Shown: positions 55,389 through 64,000 of the stretch, piece by piece
Numbering within the stretch: position 1 is the first letter of the stretch
Layout: each line of letters starts with the position of its first letter
Assembly: GCF_002850255.1 (NCBI RefSeq)
Contig: NZ_CP022522.1
Coordinates: 2,169,125 to 2,233,124 of the forward strand
From: Pseudoalteromonas sp. NC201
GTDB lineage: Bacteria > Pseudomonadota > Gammaproteobacteria > Enterobacterales > Alteromonadaceae
Direction of reading: 5' to 3'
Length of the DNA: 64,000 bases
Program-made: the position numbers and the translations under genes
Notes under the pieces: model-generated
Told to the model about the DNA's origin: nothing
The model's database searches: none
What the model saw: the letters and a program-made list of their open reading frames with translations, nothing else

Positions 55389-56618
55389 TCAGCCATTTCC
55401 CAGTACTTTGGCAGGATCCGTTTTGGTGGCTTGCCAAGCGGGATATAAGCTTGCGACGACAGCCATAACAAAAGTCGTGACTAAACTGATATAAATGTCT
55501 GTCCAAATAATGTTGCTCGGTAAGTACTCAATAAAGTAGACGCCTTCAAGCGGATTGGTATCACTCATATTGATCCAGGCTTTAAAAATATCGGGGATAT
55601 TAATAGCAATAAAAATGCCGATCCCTGTGCCTAGCAGTGCACCTATCCCTGCATACGTCACACCTTGCAGCGCAAAAGTCGAAAAAATCGTACTGTCCTG
55701 TGCCCCCATCGTTTTCAAAATGGCAATATCCGCCCGCTTTTCTTTTACTTCCATCACCATAGAAGAGACGATATTAAAGCTCGCTACAGCGATGATCAGA
55801 AATACCACGAGATAGACGATAGTGCGTACCATCTGAATATCTTGATACAGTCCGCCTTGCGTTCGAAACCAAGACGATACGTACACTAAATCGGGTAATG
55901 CCCTGCCCGCTGATGTCGCAATTTGCTGTGCCTGAAACACATCACTCACCTTGGCACGCAAGTCCGTTACTTGGTCTTCTCTAAAATCCATCGCTTCTTG
56001 CAGTGCGTTAAGTGGCACTAAGGATAATGTTTGGTCAAGTGGCCCGCCCATATCGATAAGCCCCACCACCGTCGCCGTTAATCGCTTTGGCGCAGCGAGT
56101 GGATTATCCGAATGTTTGTTAGCAACCAAGAGCTGGATATTATCGCCAGCCACGACGCCAAGCTTGTCAGCTATCCCTTTGCCGATGATCACTTCACCCG
56201 GTTTTAGTGCCTTTAGTTCTGCGCCTTTTATAAAATCACCTATGCTCGACACCGTATGATGCCTATTCGGTGCGATCCCTTTTAACTGCGCCGCTTTTAA
56301 GGTGCCTTTGTATTGCAGCATGGCTGTTAAGTTAATTTCAGCCGTCGCGCTTACGACGCCACGTTGACTCTCCAAGATCTCTACTTTTTGCTGCCACGCT
56401 TGAATAGGGTCGTAAGGTGCTTGATAACTAACTTGCGGTACCACCGACAACAGCCGCTGCTCTAATTGTTCTTCAAAACCATTAATCACAGAAAGTGCGA
56501 CTATCAATACTGCCATACCCAGCATTACACCAAGCGTAGAAGCACGGGTTAAAAAACCAATAAAGCCAAGCTGACGTTTAGACTCTCTAAAACGTTTGCT
56601 TAAAAAATAACTAAGCAT
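55389..56618 (-). CDS. lolE: Lipoprotein-releasing system permease LolE
   Basis: A 409-residue permease of the LolCDE complex, which extracts outer-membrane lipoproteins from the inner membrane and hands them to LolA. It has an N-terminal membrane segment (VMLGMAVLIVALSVINGFEEQL), a periplasmic domain of about 210 residues and three C-terminal segments, ending YPAWQATKTDPAKVLGNG. DIAILKTMGAQDSTIFSTFALQG is the FtsX signature. The ATG at 56618 lies inside the last codons of lolD; a GTG at 56630 in the same frame is less likely. LolE and LolC are paralogues; the third position in the operon fits LolE. Confidence 0.92.
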   Translation of the reverse strand: MLSYFLSKRFRESKRQLGFIGFLTRASTLGVMLGMAVLIVALSVINGFEEQLEQRLLSVVPQVSYQAPYDPIQAWQQKVEILESQRGVVSATAEINLTAMLQYKGTLKAAQLKGIAPNRHHTVSSIGDFIKGAELKALKPGEVIIGKGIADKLGVVAGDNIQLLVANKHSDNPLAAPKRLTATVVGLIDMGGPLDQTLSLVPLNALQEAMDFREDQVTDLRAKVSDVFQAQQIATSAGRALPDLVYVSSWFRTQGGLYQDIQMVRTIVYLVVFLIIAVASFNIVSSMVMEVKEKRADIAILKTMGAQDSTIFSTFALQGVTYAGIGALLGTGIGIFIAINIPDIFKAWINMSDTNPLEGVYFIEYLPSNIIWTDIYISLVTTFVMAVVASLYPAWQATKTDPAKVLGNG

Positions 56619-57300
56619 GCTGATACACACCTACTTTGCCATCGTCCAGTTGCACTGCACGACCAAGCTTATCTGCCAACTCTAGGTCGTGTGTTACAAC
56701 AACAAAGCTGGTTTTTAGTTGCTGATTGAGTTCAGCTAGGAGGTCATAGATCCTTAGCGCATTATGCTTATCAAGATTGCCGGTCGGTTCATCAGCTAGC
56801 ACCAAATCAGGTTCTGTTACTAACGCTCTCGCTATCGCAACACGCTGTCTCTCCCCCCCAGAAAGCTCTGAAGGCTTATGATCAGCACGATGACTCAAGC
56901 CTACTTTCTCAAGCATGAGTAATGCTTTTTCGCGGGCTTGTTTTGCTTTATTACCGGCAATTAGTAATGGCATCGCCACGTTTTCAACCGCGCTAAACTC
57001 CATCAACAAATGATGAAACTGATAGATAAAACCCAAATGCTTATTTCTAAATTCCGCCTGCTTTTTACGTGACAGCTTGCCAACTTCCACACCTTTGATT
57101 TTTACACTGCCGGTGGATGCTTTATCCAAGGTACCGAGAATATGCAGTAAAGTACTTTTACCTGAACCCGAGCTACCTACAATGGCAAGCATCTCACCTT
57201 GGGTTACAGATAAATCAACGCCTTTTAGTACCGTTACTTCGGCTTTACCATCTTGGTAGCTTTTGACCAAATCTTGGCAGTCAATGACTAAATCACTCAT
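56611..57300 (-). CDS. lolD: Lipoprotein-releasing system ATP-binding protein LolD
   Basis: A 229-residue ATPase powering LolCE. Walker [17 protein letters not shown]-loop [12 protein letters not shown] (a LolD-type segment), signature [15 protein letters not shown], Walker [13 protein letters not shown] and H-loop VVTHDLELA. It overlaps lolC by eight bases and lolE by about eight bases, so the three genes are translationally coupled. Confidence 0.97.
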   Translation of the reverse strand: MSDLVIDCQDLVKSYQDGKAEVTVLKGVDLSVTQGEMLAIVGSSGSGKSTLLHILGTLDKASTGSVKIKGVEVGKLSRKKQAEFRNKHLGFIYQFHHLLMEFSAVENVAMPLLIAGNKAKQAREKALLMLEKVGLSHRADHKPSELSGGERQRVAIARALVTEPDLVLADEPTGNLDKHNALRIYDLLAELNQQLKTSFVVVTHDLELADKLGRAVQLDDGKVGVYQHA

Positions 57301-58492
57301 ATCTTAATACCTCTGCTGGCAGCACACTCGACGCGCGTTTAGCTGGATACAAGGTTGCTAAAAAGCTTAGCAATATGCTGCCCACTGCCATAATCGTTAA
57401 ATCTGTTAGTTCTATTTTGACCGGAAGTTCAGCGCCACCAAGCAACTGAAGGCCTGCGAGGTGGAGTACCTCATTAATATTGTTCGAAAGCAATAATCCA
57501 CCAGCAACACCAATGAGTGTGCCAAAAATGCCGTTATACATCCCTTGCGCCATAAATACTTTAGCTATCATTTGTGGTGTAAAGCCAAGCGTTTGCAAAA
57601 TAGCCACTTCCCCTTGCTTTTCACTCACCATCATAGATAGCGCTGAAATGATATTAAATACAGCCACTATCACAATAAGGCCAAGTAATAGCGACATAAT
57701 GCGCTTTTCCATTGCAACCGCCGCAAACAATGTGCCTTGCTGAGTTTGCCAATCCTGTACCTCGAGCCCTTGTAACAAGCTATCCGCTTGCTGATAAAAA
57801 TCAGGCAGACTAAAGGCATCATATAAATGAATGTTAAGGTCGTATTGCTCTGGCTTCTTGCGCATTAACCGCTGTAAACTCTTCCCGTCGGCAAATGCCA
57901 AATAAGTGTCAGCTTCGCTTTGGCCATCATATATGGCAGCTACGGTGAATAAGCGCTGCGTCGGTGTGCGGCCAAGCGGTGTGTATGTGGTGAATTCAGG
58001 CATGATCACGCGAAGTTGTTGACCAACGCTTACACCAAGTTTATTGGCTAAATAGCGACTCAGCGCCACTTGGTATTTTTGCTCATACAATCGAGTTAAG
58101 CTACCTGCGCGTACGGCGTCATCTAACGCTGTTTCATACCCTTGAAATAGTCCTTGAAGTTGCACACCCACCAAATCTTGATTGGTTTGTAGAATTACGT
58201 CACTTGCAACATATGGCGAAACTTGCTTAACCAAAGGATGATTTTCAATGGCTTGTAATTTATTTTGATCAAGTTGCTCATTTTCCTTAATTTGCACATG
58301 CGGGATCAAATCAAGCATGGCGGCTTTTAAGGTTTGCTCAAAGCCATTCATCACTGAGCTGACGGTGATCAAACTCATCAAGCCAAGGGCGATACCCGCA
58401 ATTGAGAAAAATGAGATAAACGATATAAATGCATTGCCTTTCGCAGCACGGCTATATCTTAACCCAACAAAGAGGCTAACTGGTTGAAACAT
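57293..58492 (-). CDS. lolC: Lipoprotein-releasing system permease LolC
   Basis: A 399-residue permease, the same length as E. coli LolC. The N-terminus FVGLRYSRAAKGNAFISFISFFSIAGIALGL is characteristic of LolC/LolE; a periplasmic domain (about 50-255) is followed by three membrane segments, and SEKQGEVAILQTLGFTPQMIAKVFMAQG is the coupling motif. It is the first gene of lolCDE. LolC recruits the chaperone LolA through a periplasmic hook. Confidence 0.95.
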   Translation of the reverse strand: MFQPVSLFVGLRYSRAAKGNAFISFISFFSIAGIALGLMSLITVSSVMNGFEQTLKAAMLDLIPHVQIKENEQLDQNKLQAIENHPLVKQVSPYVASDVILQTNQDLVGVQLQGLFQGYETALDDAVRAGSLTRLYEQKYQVALSRYLANKLGVSVGQQLRVIMPEFTTYTPLGRTPTQRLFTVAAIYDGQSEADTYLAFADGKSLQRLMRKKPEQYDLNIHLYDAFSLPDFYQQADSLLQGLEVQDWQTQQGTLFAAVAMEKRIMSLLLGLIVIVAVFNIISALSMMVSEKQGEVAILQTLGFTPQMIAKVFMAQGMYNGIFGTLIGVAGGLLLSNNINEVLHLAGLQLLGGAELPVKIELTDLTIMAVGSILLSFLATLYPAKRASSVLPAEVLRYE

Positions 58493-58650
58493 AATCTATC
58501 TCGTAAAAAACTGCTGCACGGATACTAACATACTCAAAACCAGATTGATGGCAGGATTGCTATAAAAAGTGTGACAAACTATAAATTTGTTGACGTTTAG
58601 CTGCACATTGCTTATCCCGTCAACACTTTACTGCTCGCCATACTTAGCGA

Positions 58651-59130
58651 TTACCTTTTGCGGATCTGATATGGCACGTTTCTGCGTTTGACTACTGTTG
58701 ATTTCACCACCGATGTGTGGGTATCACCCAGCGTGGAGACTTTATCCAGAATTTCGTCTAGCTTAGGCATACTCTCAAAACACAACCTCACATAAAAACA
58801 ATCCTCTCCCGTCACTTTGTCACATTCAATCACTTCAGGAATGTTTTGGATCATCGCTTCAAGTTGTTTTAGTTTACCAGGATGCTGGCGAATACGCACA
58901 ATCGCTGTCAGCGGGTAATCAAAGCTTGCTGGGTCTAATTCAATACTGTATTTACTAATTACCCCATACTCTTCCATACGTTTCATGCGCTCATTCACAC
59001 TCGGTGAAGACATATTCACAGCACGAGCCATTTCAGCAACAGACACTCGGCTGTTGTTTTCTAACAGCGCTATAAGCTTGCTATCTATCGCATCAAGCGA
59101 CCATTTTTCATTATTAATTAATTTTCGCAT
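58651..59130 (-). CDS. Lrp/AsnC family transcriptional regulator
   Basis: A 159-residue regulator with an N-terminal helix-turn-helix (about residues 12-60, LDAIDSKLIALLENNSRVSVAEMARAVNMSSPSVNERMKRMEE) and a RAM ligand domain (PLTAIVRIRQHPG, VIECDKVTGEDCFYVRLCF). It is divergent from the EamA transporter across 114 bp. This arrangement suggests that it controls the transporter, probably in response to an amino acid, as for LysE- or YddG-type exporters. Confidence 0.92.
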   Translation of the reverse strand: MRKLINNEKWSLDAIDSKLIALLENNSRVSVAEMARAVNMSSPSVNERMKRMEEYGVISKYSIELDPASFDYPLTAIVRIRQHPGKLKQLEAMIQNIPEVIECDKVTGEDCFYVRLCFESMPKLDEILDKVSTLGDTHTSVVKSTVVKRRNVPYQIRKR

Positions 59131-59244
59131 TTTTGCCTTTCATTTTTAGGAAAATAGAAAAATTAGCCTTTTATTGTCTATTAGCAATACGGCAAACCCT
59201 AAGTAATATGCAAGTATAGAATTGAATATGACAAGGTGTGAACA

Positions 59245-60162
59245 ATGTTTGGCTCAGATAAAGAAAAAGGTTCGATAGAGATGATAATAGCTATGGTGCT
59301 ATCTGGCACCATAGGATACTTTGTCGTCAGTGCACAACAATCCTATTGGAACGTGGTATTTTTACGTTGTGTTATTGGCGCGTTGTGTCTTCTCGGATAC
59401 GTACTCGTAACAAAGCAACTGACAAAAGAGGTGTTTAAAGGTCCCGTTTTTATAACTATCTTGCTCGGCGGTATCGCGCTGGTCGGAAACTGGGTGCTGT
59501 TATTCGCCTCATTTGACTATATTCCTTTTTCAATTTCAATCATCGCATACCATCTACAACCTCTGATGTTGGTATTACTAAGCGCGGTGCTTTATCGTCA
59601 GTATCCAAGTAAAGCAATCCTTTTATGGTTGACCATCGCCGTGGTGGGGTTATGGTTGGTTGTGGGGATCCCGTATCAAGAAATAGTCGCAGTTATTTTT
59701 GCACAAGAGAGCAATCAAGCCGTTTTTGGTCTGCTACTGGCGCTTGGAGCTGCATTTCTGTATACCATTACAACGCTGATGACAAAAAAGGTAAGCCAAG
59801 TGCCATCCGGTGTGGTTGCTGTGATCCAAATCTTTTTGGGCGGTTTATTTTTATTGCCTTGGGTTGACTTTGCACATTTCCCAGAGACTTCATCGAGCTG
59901 GGGCAATATCCTATTCTTAGGCATCGTCAACACAGGGTTTATGTATGTGATCATGTATGATGCGTTTCAACGCTTAAGCACCACATTAATCGCTATTCTT
60001 TCTTTTATTTATCCGGTCGTGGCGCTGTTTGTAGATTTTATTGCATTCGAGCACACGATTTCGATGCTACAAACGCTTGGGATTGTTTTAATCTTAACGG
60101 CCGTCAGCGCTGTAAAGTTCGATTGGAAGTTAGGCAAGTTATTTAACCTGAGGTTTGGATAA
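59245..60162 (+). CDS. EamA/DMT superfamily transporter
   Basis: A 305-residue membrane protein with ten hydrophobic segments arranged as two EamA repeats of five. The repeats are visible in the two similar loops, LLFASFDYIPFSISIIAYHLQPLMLVLLSAVL and MYVIMYDAFQRLSTTLIAILSFIYPVVALFVDF. Members export amino acids and other small metabolites. The divergent Lrp-type gene points to an amino-acid exporter, but the substrate is unknown. Confidence 0.9.
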   Translation: MFGSDKEKGSIEMIIAMVLSGTIGYFVVSAQQSYWNVVFLRCVIGALCLLGYVLVTKQLTKEVFKGPVFITILLGGIALVGNWVLLFASFDYIPFSISIIAYHLQPLMLVLLSAVLYRQYPSKAILLWLTIAVVGLWLVVGIPYQEIVAVIFAQESNQAVFGLLLALGAAFLYTITTLMTKKVSQVPSGVVAVIQIFLGGLFLLPWVDFAHFPETSSSWGNILFLGIVNTGFMYVIMYDAFQRLSTTLIAILSFIYPVVALFVDFIAFEHTISMLQTLGIVLILTAVSAVKFDWKLGKLFNLRFG

Positions 60163-60501
60163 GGAGTGTTCCAACTCATTGTTGCTAAAGCACAACTTAG
60201 TTTTTCCTTGTCTAGCCAGAGAGTTTTAGGGAAAACACCGCTTCCGCGTCCTGCTCTCGCTAAGGTACCTACATCCTGTAGGCAAGGCGAATTTACGCAC
60301 CAATAGCTGGCTATTGGAAGTGAATTCAACGCAGTTAGCGCTAAAACTGGCTGCTAGAAAGGCATTAATTATCCGCAGCTCAGGTTATTTAGCACACCAA
60401 AGCAAAAAATCAGTTAATTTAGCTAATTTGAACTTAAAGGAAACACCAGTGATAAAAGCAGAGTAAAGTGCAAGTACTTTGCTCTGCTGCTGTTGACTAG
60501 C
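60163..60501. repeat. Spacer with degenerate dispersed-repeat copy
   Basis: The segment around 60215-60350 shares blocks with the MITE interior near 55027-55145, among them AACACCGCT and CCTACATCC in the same order, and AACGCAG(G/T)TAGCG further on. It lacks the terminal repeats and contains a small hairpin (CAATAGCTGGCTATTG, 60301-60316). The rest of this 339-bp spacer shows nothing recognisable. Confidence 0.45.
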
Positions 60502-60816
60502 TTACTGCTCTAGGTAACAAATAACCGCTGCTTGCTTAGGGTTGCTTTGTGTATCTTCAATCAGATAGCTCGCTTTTTTACTGTTTTGGCATAAACACAT
60601 GTCATAATGACTGATCATGTAAGCATTACCTACAGCATCTTCATCCGTTTTTTGGATGCTACAGGTAGGCTCTCTCCAAATTGGATCCCAGCCGCTTTGG
60701 CCAATGGCAACAATTTTAATGTTTTGTTGAGTAACGAGTGCTTTCGCCTCTTCTACTTCTTGAGCAGATACAGACAATGCGGTGAATGCAACGAGTGCGG
60801 TGATTAGCTTTTTCAT
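60502..60816 (-). CDS. Small secreted cysteine-containing protein, unknown
   Basis: A 104-residue protein with a clear signal peptide (MKKLITALVAFTALSVSAQ, cleavage near residue 18-19). The mature part of about 85 residues has four cysteines (PTCSIQ, DMCLCQN, VICYLEQ) which could form two disulfides. A good ribosome site (AAGGATG) precedes the ATG. I do not recognise a family. It stands alone between the EamA gene and the AT-rich spacer. Confidence 0.7.
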   Translation of the reverse strand: MKKLITALVAFTALSVSAQEVEEAKALVTQQNIKIVAIGQSGWDPIWREPTCSIQKTDEDAVGNAYMISHYDMCLCQNSKKASYLIEDTQSNPKQAAVICYLEQ

Positions 60817-61543
60817 TTTTCATCCTTAATTTAAGTCAGCGCTATAGATAAAAACAGCAAAATACTGTAACAGTAATCAAAATATTGAATAAAAGCTCTA
60901 TAGCGCTCGCTATTTTATTCATTAAATATGACAACTCAAGAATAAATTCATTAAATTTATAAAAACAATTTAAACCTTAAAACTTCATCATAAAAAATCT
61001 TGCCCACATACGTATGCCCACACCTTTTAGGCCTCTCACATTTAGAATAAATAGAAATATAAAACACAGTTAAAATAACAAAAATGAATAACGAAGTTTA
61101 ATTCCATTTATCTTAATAGCGCAATTTACACAACAAACTCGCACACTTTAAAAAATAACAATTTCATTAACGTAAATACCATCATTTTTTTAATTCCGAA
61201 TAACACAAGACATAACTCAAGAAACAAAAACCCGCCCCTGATTATTAAGATAAATTACTTTTCACACATTCAGAATATTAGTACATAGAGCATTTACACC
61301 AAAATTAATTCAATAAAACTCAAATATAAAAATTAGCCAAACAGCATTAAAAATAACAAATTTTATTACTTAATAAAAAACAACAATAAAATTATCTAGG
61401 TTAATTTAGTCAAAATAAAATCATTAGCATCTAAAGAATTTCAATGTTTGAATACGCAACTTGTGAACGCAGTGTAATTAAAATGTGTACAAGCGAGCTT
61501 TTAATTGCCTATTTATCATACTTCTGCATTAAGGTTTTTTGAG
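60817..61543. other. Strongly AT-rich 727-bp spacer before the biosynthetic genes
   Basis: The region is markedly richer in A and T than its surroundings, with many A-tracts and only short open frames. No confident promoter, operator or terminator was found. It separates core genes from the M20 peptidase/polyketide synthase genes and has the base composition of a silenced (H-NS-type) regulatory region or an insertion boundary. Confidence 0.6.
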
Positions 61544-62848
61544 ATGAATGACTTTTCTTCAAGCACTTGCTTTGAACTTGTCTCTGAAGCACTAGAGGAT
61601 ATCGAAGCTCTTCATGACGAGCTTCAAGGTATTGATGAGGATAAACATACCAGCCACCGCGTTGTTGACATCGCAAGGCAGTTAGTCGCATTTAAGTCGA
61701 TCACACCAGATGACGTTGGTTGTCAACTGTGGTTAGCACAAGAGTTACGAGCTTTGGGCTTTTCAATCAAACACTTACCCGTTCGTGATGTAAGTAACTT
61801 AGTCGCAAGCATAGGTAATAACAGCGATGCTAGATTTGCTTTTCTTGGTCATACCGATGTAGTACCGGCCGGAAGTGCACAAGATTGGCAGTTTAACCCT
61901 TTTAAGCTGACAGAACACAATGGCTGCCTCTTCGCTAGAGGTATTGTTGATATGAAAGGCGCTATTGCCGCATTTTTCTGTGCAATTGAGGCTCTAGTGA
62001 CAGAATTTGGAATACCGGAAAAAGAGCTTTGGTTGCTACTCACTAGCGACGAGGAAGGCGAAGCGGAACACGGAACCAAGCGGATCACTCAGTTTTTAAA
62101 ACAGCAGCGTATCACATTTGATTTTACCTTGGTCGGAGAGCCAAGCTCAGAAGCGCAAGTAGCAGATACACTGAAAGTCGGCCGCCGTGGTGCTTTGTCT
62201 TTTACCATCAATTTACATGGTAAAAGTGGACATGTGGCTTACCCTCAAAAAGCGACCAATGCCATCCATCTAGCGCAAAATATTATGCAAGCATTATTGT
62301 CAATGGATTGGCCTAAGCACTGTGATAACTTTGACTCGACCACACTACAATTCACTCATGTAAATTCTGGCGATTTTGTTGACAACATCATTCCAAGCCA
62401 ATGTCAGCTAAATTTTAATATCCGTTATACACCCGCATACAACGAATATGAATTGGTCCAGCTGGTCAGAGAAACCATCGAAAAACATACACTCAATTAT
62501 GCATTAACGACCAATAACTCCTGTAAACCCTATTACTGCGTAAATAATGATGAGATCCCTTCTCCATCCCTCGCTATCGTCTGCGATGAAATCAACAACC
62601 AATGTCATTTCACACCAAAACTATCGACCGCAGGGGGAACATCGGATGGCCGCTTTATTGCTGAAATATCAACCTCAGTATTAGAACTTGGATTGGTGAA
62701 CAAAACCATTCATCAAATAGATGAACACACAACAACATCCGACTTAATCCAGCTTCAACAACTTTACTACGGCATCTATAAACGCCTGCTCTACCCTACG
62801 CTTCATGTTCACTCAACCACTCAAGATGAACTGCTGCAACTTCGCTAA
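61544..62848 (+). CDS. M20 family metallopeptidase, DapE-like
   Basis: A 434-residue di-zinc peptidase/deacylase. Zinc and catalytic residues line up with DapE at an offset of about 36: H103 and D105 (GHTDVVP), D136 (GIVDMKGA), E170/E171 (TSDEEGE), E199 (VGEPSS) and the final histidine in NKTIHQIDEH; GGTSDGRFIAE is a DapE signature. The first 36 residues, acidic and helical (VSEALEDIEALHDELQ), have no counterpart in E. coli DapE. Because it is 34 bases ahead of a polyketide synthase gene, it is unlikely to be the housekeeping lysine-pathway enzyme and more likely trims or deacylates a pathway product. An in-frame ATG 13 codons upstream is less well placed. Confidence 0.88.
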   Translation: MNDFSSSTCFELVSEALEDIEALHDELQGIDEDKHTSHRVVDIARQLVAFKSITPDDVGCQLWLAQELRALGFSIKHLPVRDVSNLVASIGNNSDARFAFLGHTDVVPAGSAQDWQFNPFKLTEHNGCLFARGIVDMKGAIAAFFCAIEALVTEFGIPEKELWLLLTSDEEGEAEHGTKRITQFLKQQRITFDFTLVGEPSSEAQVADTLKVGRRGALSFTINLHGKSGHVAYPQKATNAIHLAQNIMQALLSMDWPKHCDNFDSTTLQFTHVNSGDFVDNIIPSQCQLNFNIRYTPAYNEYELVQLVRETIEKHTLNYALTTNNSCKPYYCVNNDEIPSPSLAIVCDEINNQCHFTPKLSTAGGTSDGRFIAEISTSVLELGLVNKTIHQIDEHTTTSDLIQLQQLYYGIYKRLLYPTLHVHSTTQDELLQLR

Positions 62849-62882
62849 TTAACAGAAAATAGATAACTTCAAGGAATGCATT

Positions 62883-64000
62883 ATGGCAATCGAAAATGAA
62901 CGCTCTGTTCGCCCCGCAAACGACACGCTACCGATAGCAATTATTGGCATGGGTTGTCGTTTCCCAGGTCACGCGAATAGTCCTGAATTGTTTTGGGAAA
63001 ATATTAAACATGGTGTCGATTGCATCATAGAAACCCCAGAATCGAGATGGAATATCGATACTCATTATTCGTCTGTCAAAGCGAATAAAGGCAAGTTGAG
63101 CTCAAAATGGGGTGGCTATATCGATGATATCGATAAGTTTGATCCAGCATTTTTTGGGATCACGCCTCGTGAAGCCGAGTTTATGGACCCTCAACAACGT
63201 AAACTGCTGGAGGTAACTTGGGAAGCGTTGGAAGATGGTGGGCAAAAGCCATCTGAACTCGCAGGAGAGTCGGTCGGCGTTTTCATGGGTGGGTTTACGC
63301 TTGATTATAAAATCATGCAATTCACTAACCCAGATTTTGACAACATTGATGCTCACACTGCGACGGGTGTTATGATGACGATGCTTTCTAATCGCATCTC
63401 TCATACTTTTGACTTTAATGGCCCCAGCATGTCCATCGATACTGCTTGTAGCTCCTCTATTGTCGCATTAGATATGGCCTGTAAAAGCCTACAGACCGGG
63501 GCAAGTAATATGGCACTCGCAGGTGGTGTGCTATTACATTTGGCACCACAATACACAGTATCCGAGTCTAAAGGCGGTTTCTTATCTCCGACTGGTTTTT
63601 CTCATGCTTTTGACGACTCCGCAAACGGCTATGTCCGCGCTGAAGGCGCCGGCGTTGTTGTGCTCAAACGCTTAGATGATGCAATTAAGGATGGCGACCC
63701 AATTCATGCGGTGATCTTAGCCACTGGTGTAAACCAAGACGGTAAAACACAAGGGATCACGGTGCCGAATGGGGATGCCCAATTGCGCTTGATGAAGGAA
63801 ACCTATGCCAAAGCGAATATTGACCCCGGTAAAGTGCAGTACATTGAAATGCACGGCACAGGCACGCCTGTTGGCGACCCTATTGAAGCAAAGTCAGTTG
63901 GAACACTCCTTGGGATCAACCGTAATCAAGACGATAAATGCTACATTGGCTCAGTAAAAACCAATATTGGCCATACCGAGGCAGCCGCAGGCATGGCTGG
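62883..64000 (+). CDS. Type I polyketide synthase, N-terminal ketosynthase domain (partial)
   Basis: The first 372 codons of a modular synthase, open to the window edge. A complete-looking ketosynthase begins PIAIIGMGCRFPG. The catalytic cysteine is C189 (DTACSSS), with histidines H324 (MHGTGTPVGDP) and H364 (NIGHTEAAAG), spaced 135 and 40 residues apart as in active type I ketosynthases. There is no loading domain before it; only about 15 residues precede the ketosynthase. AAGGA precedes the ATG by nine bases. Acyltransferase, reductive and carrier domains, and any NRPS part, would lie beyond the window, so the product class cannot be told. Confidence 0.95.
   Translation, partial: MAIENERSVRPANDTLPIAIIGMGCRFPGHANSPELFWENIKHGVDCIIETPESRWNIDTHYSSVKANKGKLSSKWGGYIDDIDKFDPAFFGITPREAEFMDPQQRKLLEVTWEALEDGGQKPSELAGESVGVFMGGFTLDYKIMQFTNPDFDNIDAHTATGVMMTMLSNRISHTFDFNGPSMSIDTACSSSIVALDMACKSLQTGASNMALAGGVLLHLAPQYTVSESKGGFLSPTGFSHAFDDSANGYVRAEGAGVVVLKRLDDAIKDGDPIHAVILATGVNQDGKTQGITVPNGDAQLRLMKETYAKANIDPGKVQYIEMHGTGTPVGDPIEAKSVGTLLGINRNQDDKCYIGSVKTNIGHTEAAAGMA

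Noticed and set aside
1..64000. tRNA, rRNA, riboswitch or prophage genes
   Set aside because: No cloverleaf, rRNA segment, recognisable riboswitch core or phage structural/integrase gene was seen on either strand by reading; a covariance-model scan was not possible here.

Overview
The window looks like chromosomal DNA of a marine gammaproteobacterium of the Alteromonadales, most likely Pseudoalteromonas. This is inferred from the low-to-moderate GC content, the enterobacterial-type gene order gyrA-ubiG-nrdA-nrdB-yfaE, the thrS-infC-rpmI-rplT cluster, and the many close relatives of E. coli proteins. No rRNA, tRNA, CRISPR, prophage or transposase gene was seen. Most of the window is core genome; accessory character appears in the repeat-bearing spacers and at the right end.

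Layout. 1-5786: the start of gyrA (minus strand), then ubiG, a HAD phosphatase, nrdA, nrdB and the ferredoxin yfaE, with two NrdR box pairs and a DnaA box ahead of nrdA. 5858-14742: a YaeQ-family protein, a Zur-box-controlled His-rich TonB-dependent receptor (zinc uptake), a secreted M1-like metalloprotease, upp, a YdjA-like nitroreductase, a DoxX protein and fadH. 14955-23291: sppA, ansA, gnd, pykA and a LytS/LytTR two-component pair. 25021-29187: a SulP transporter, an Lrp regulator, gloC, an M14 carboxypeptidase and an SDR. 29283-32571: rplT, rpmI, infC (AUU start) and thrS. 32801-37574: an EEP-family phosphohydrolase, a DUF3010-type protein, a secreted protein of unknown function and an ABC exporter. 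37558-42929: a TetR regulator divergent from an RND adaptor/pump pair, with three operator-like sites spaced exactly 33 bp apart. 43157-47007: an acyl-CoA ligase, catalase and a small membrane protein.

47080-47490 is a three-unit array of paired inverted REP-like elements. 47505-54885 is the most system-like block: a six-gene operon for a periplasmic adaptor, ATPase, two MacB-type permeases, a sigma-54 activator and its histidine kinase. It is preceded by a sigma-54-like promoter and repeated CGGACA/TGTCCG sites, suggesting a self-regulated stress-induced exporter. A MITE-like element (54982-55195) separates it from lolCDE. The right end holds an Lrp regulator, an EamA transporter, a small secreted protein, a strongly AT-rich spacer, and the start of what looks like a secondary-metabolite cluster: a DapE-like M20 peptidase followed by a type I polyketide synthase ketosynthase that runs off the window.
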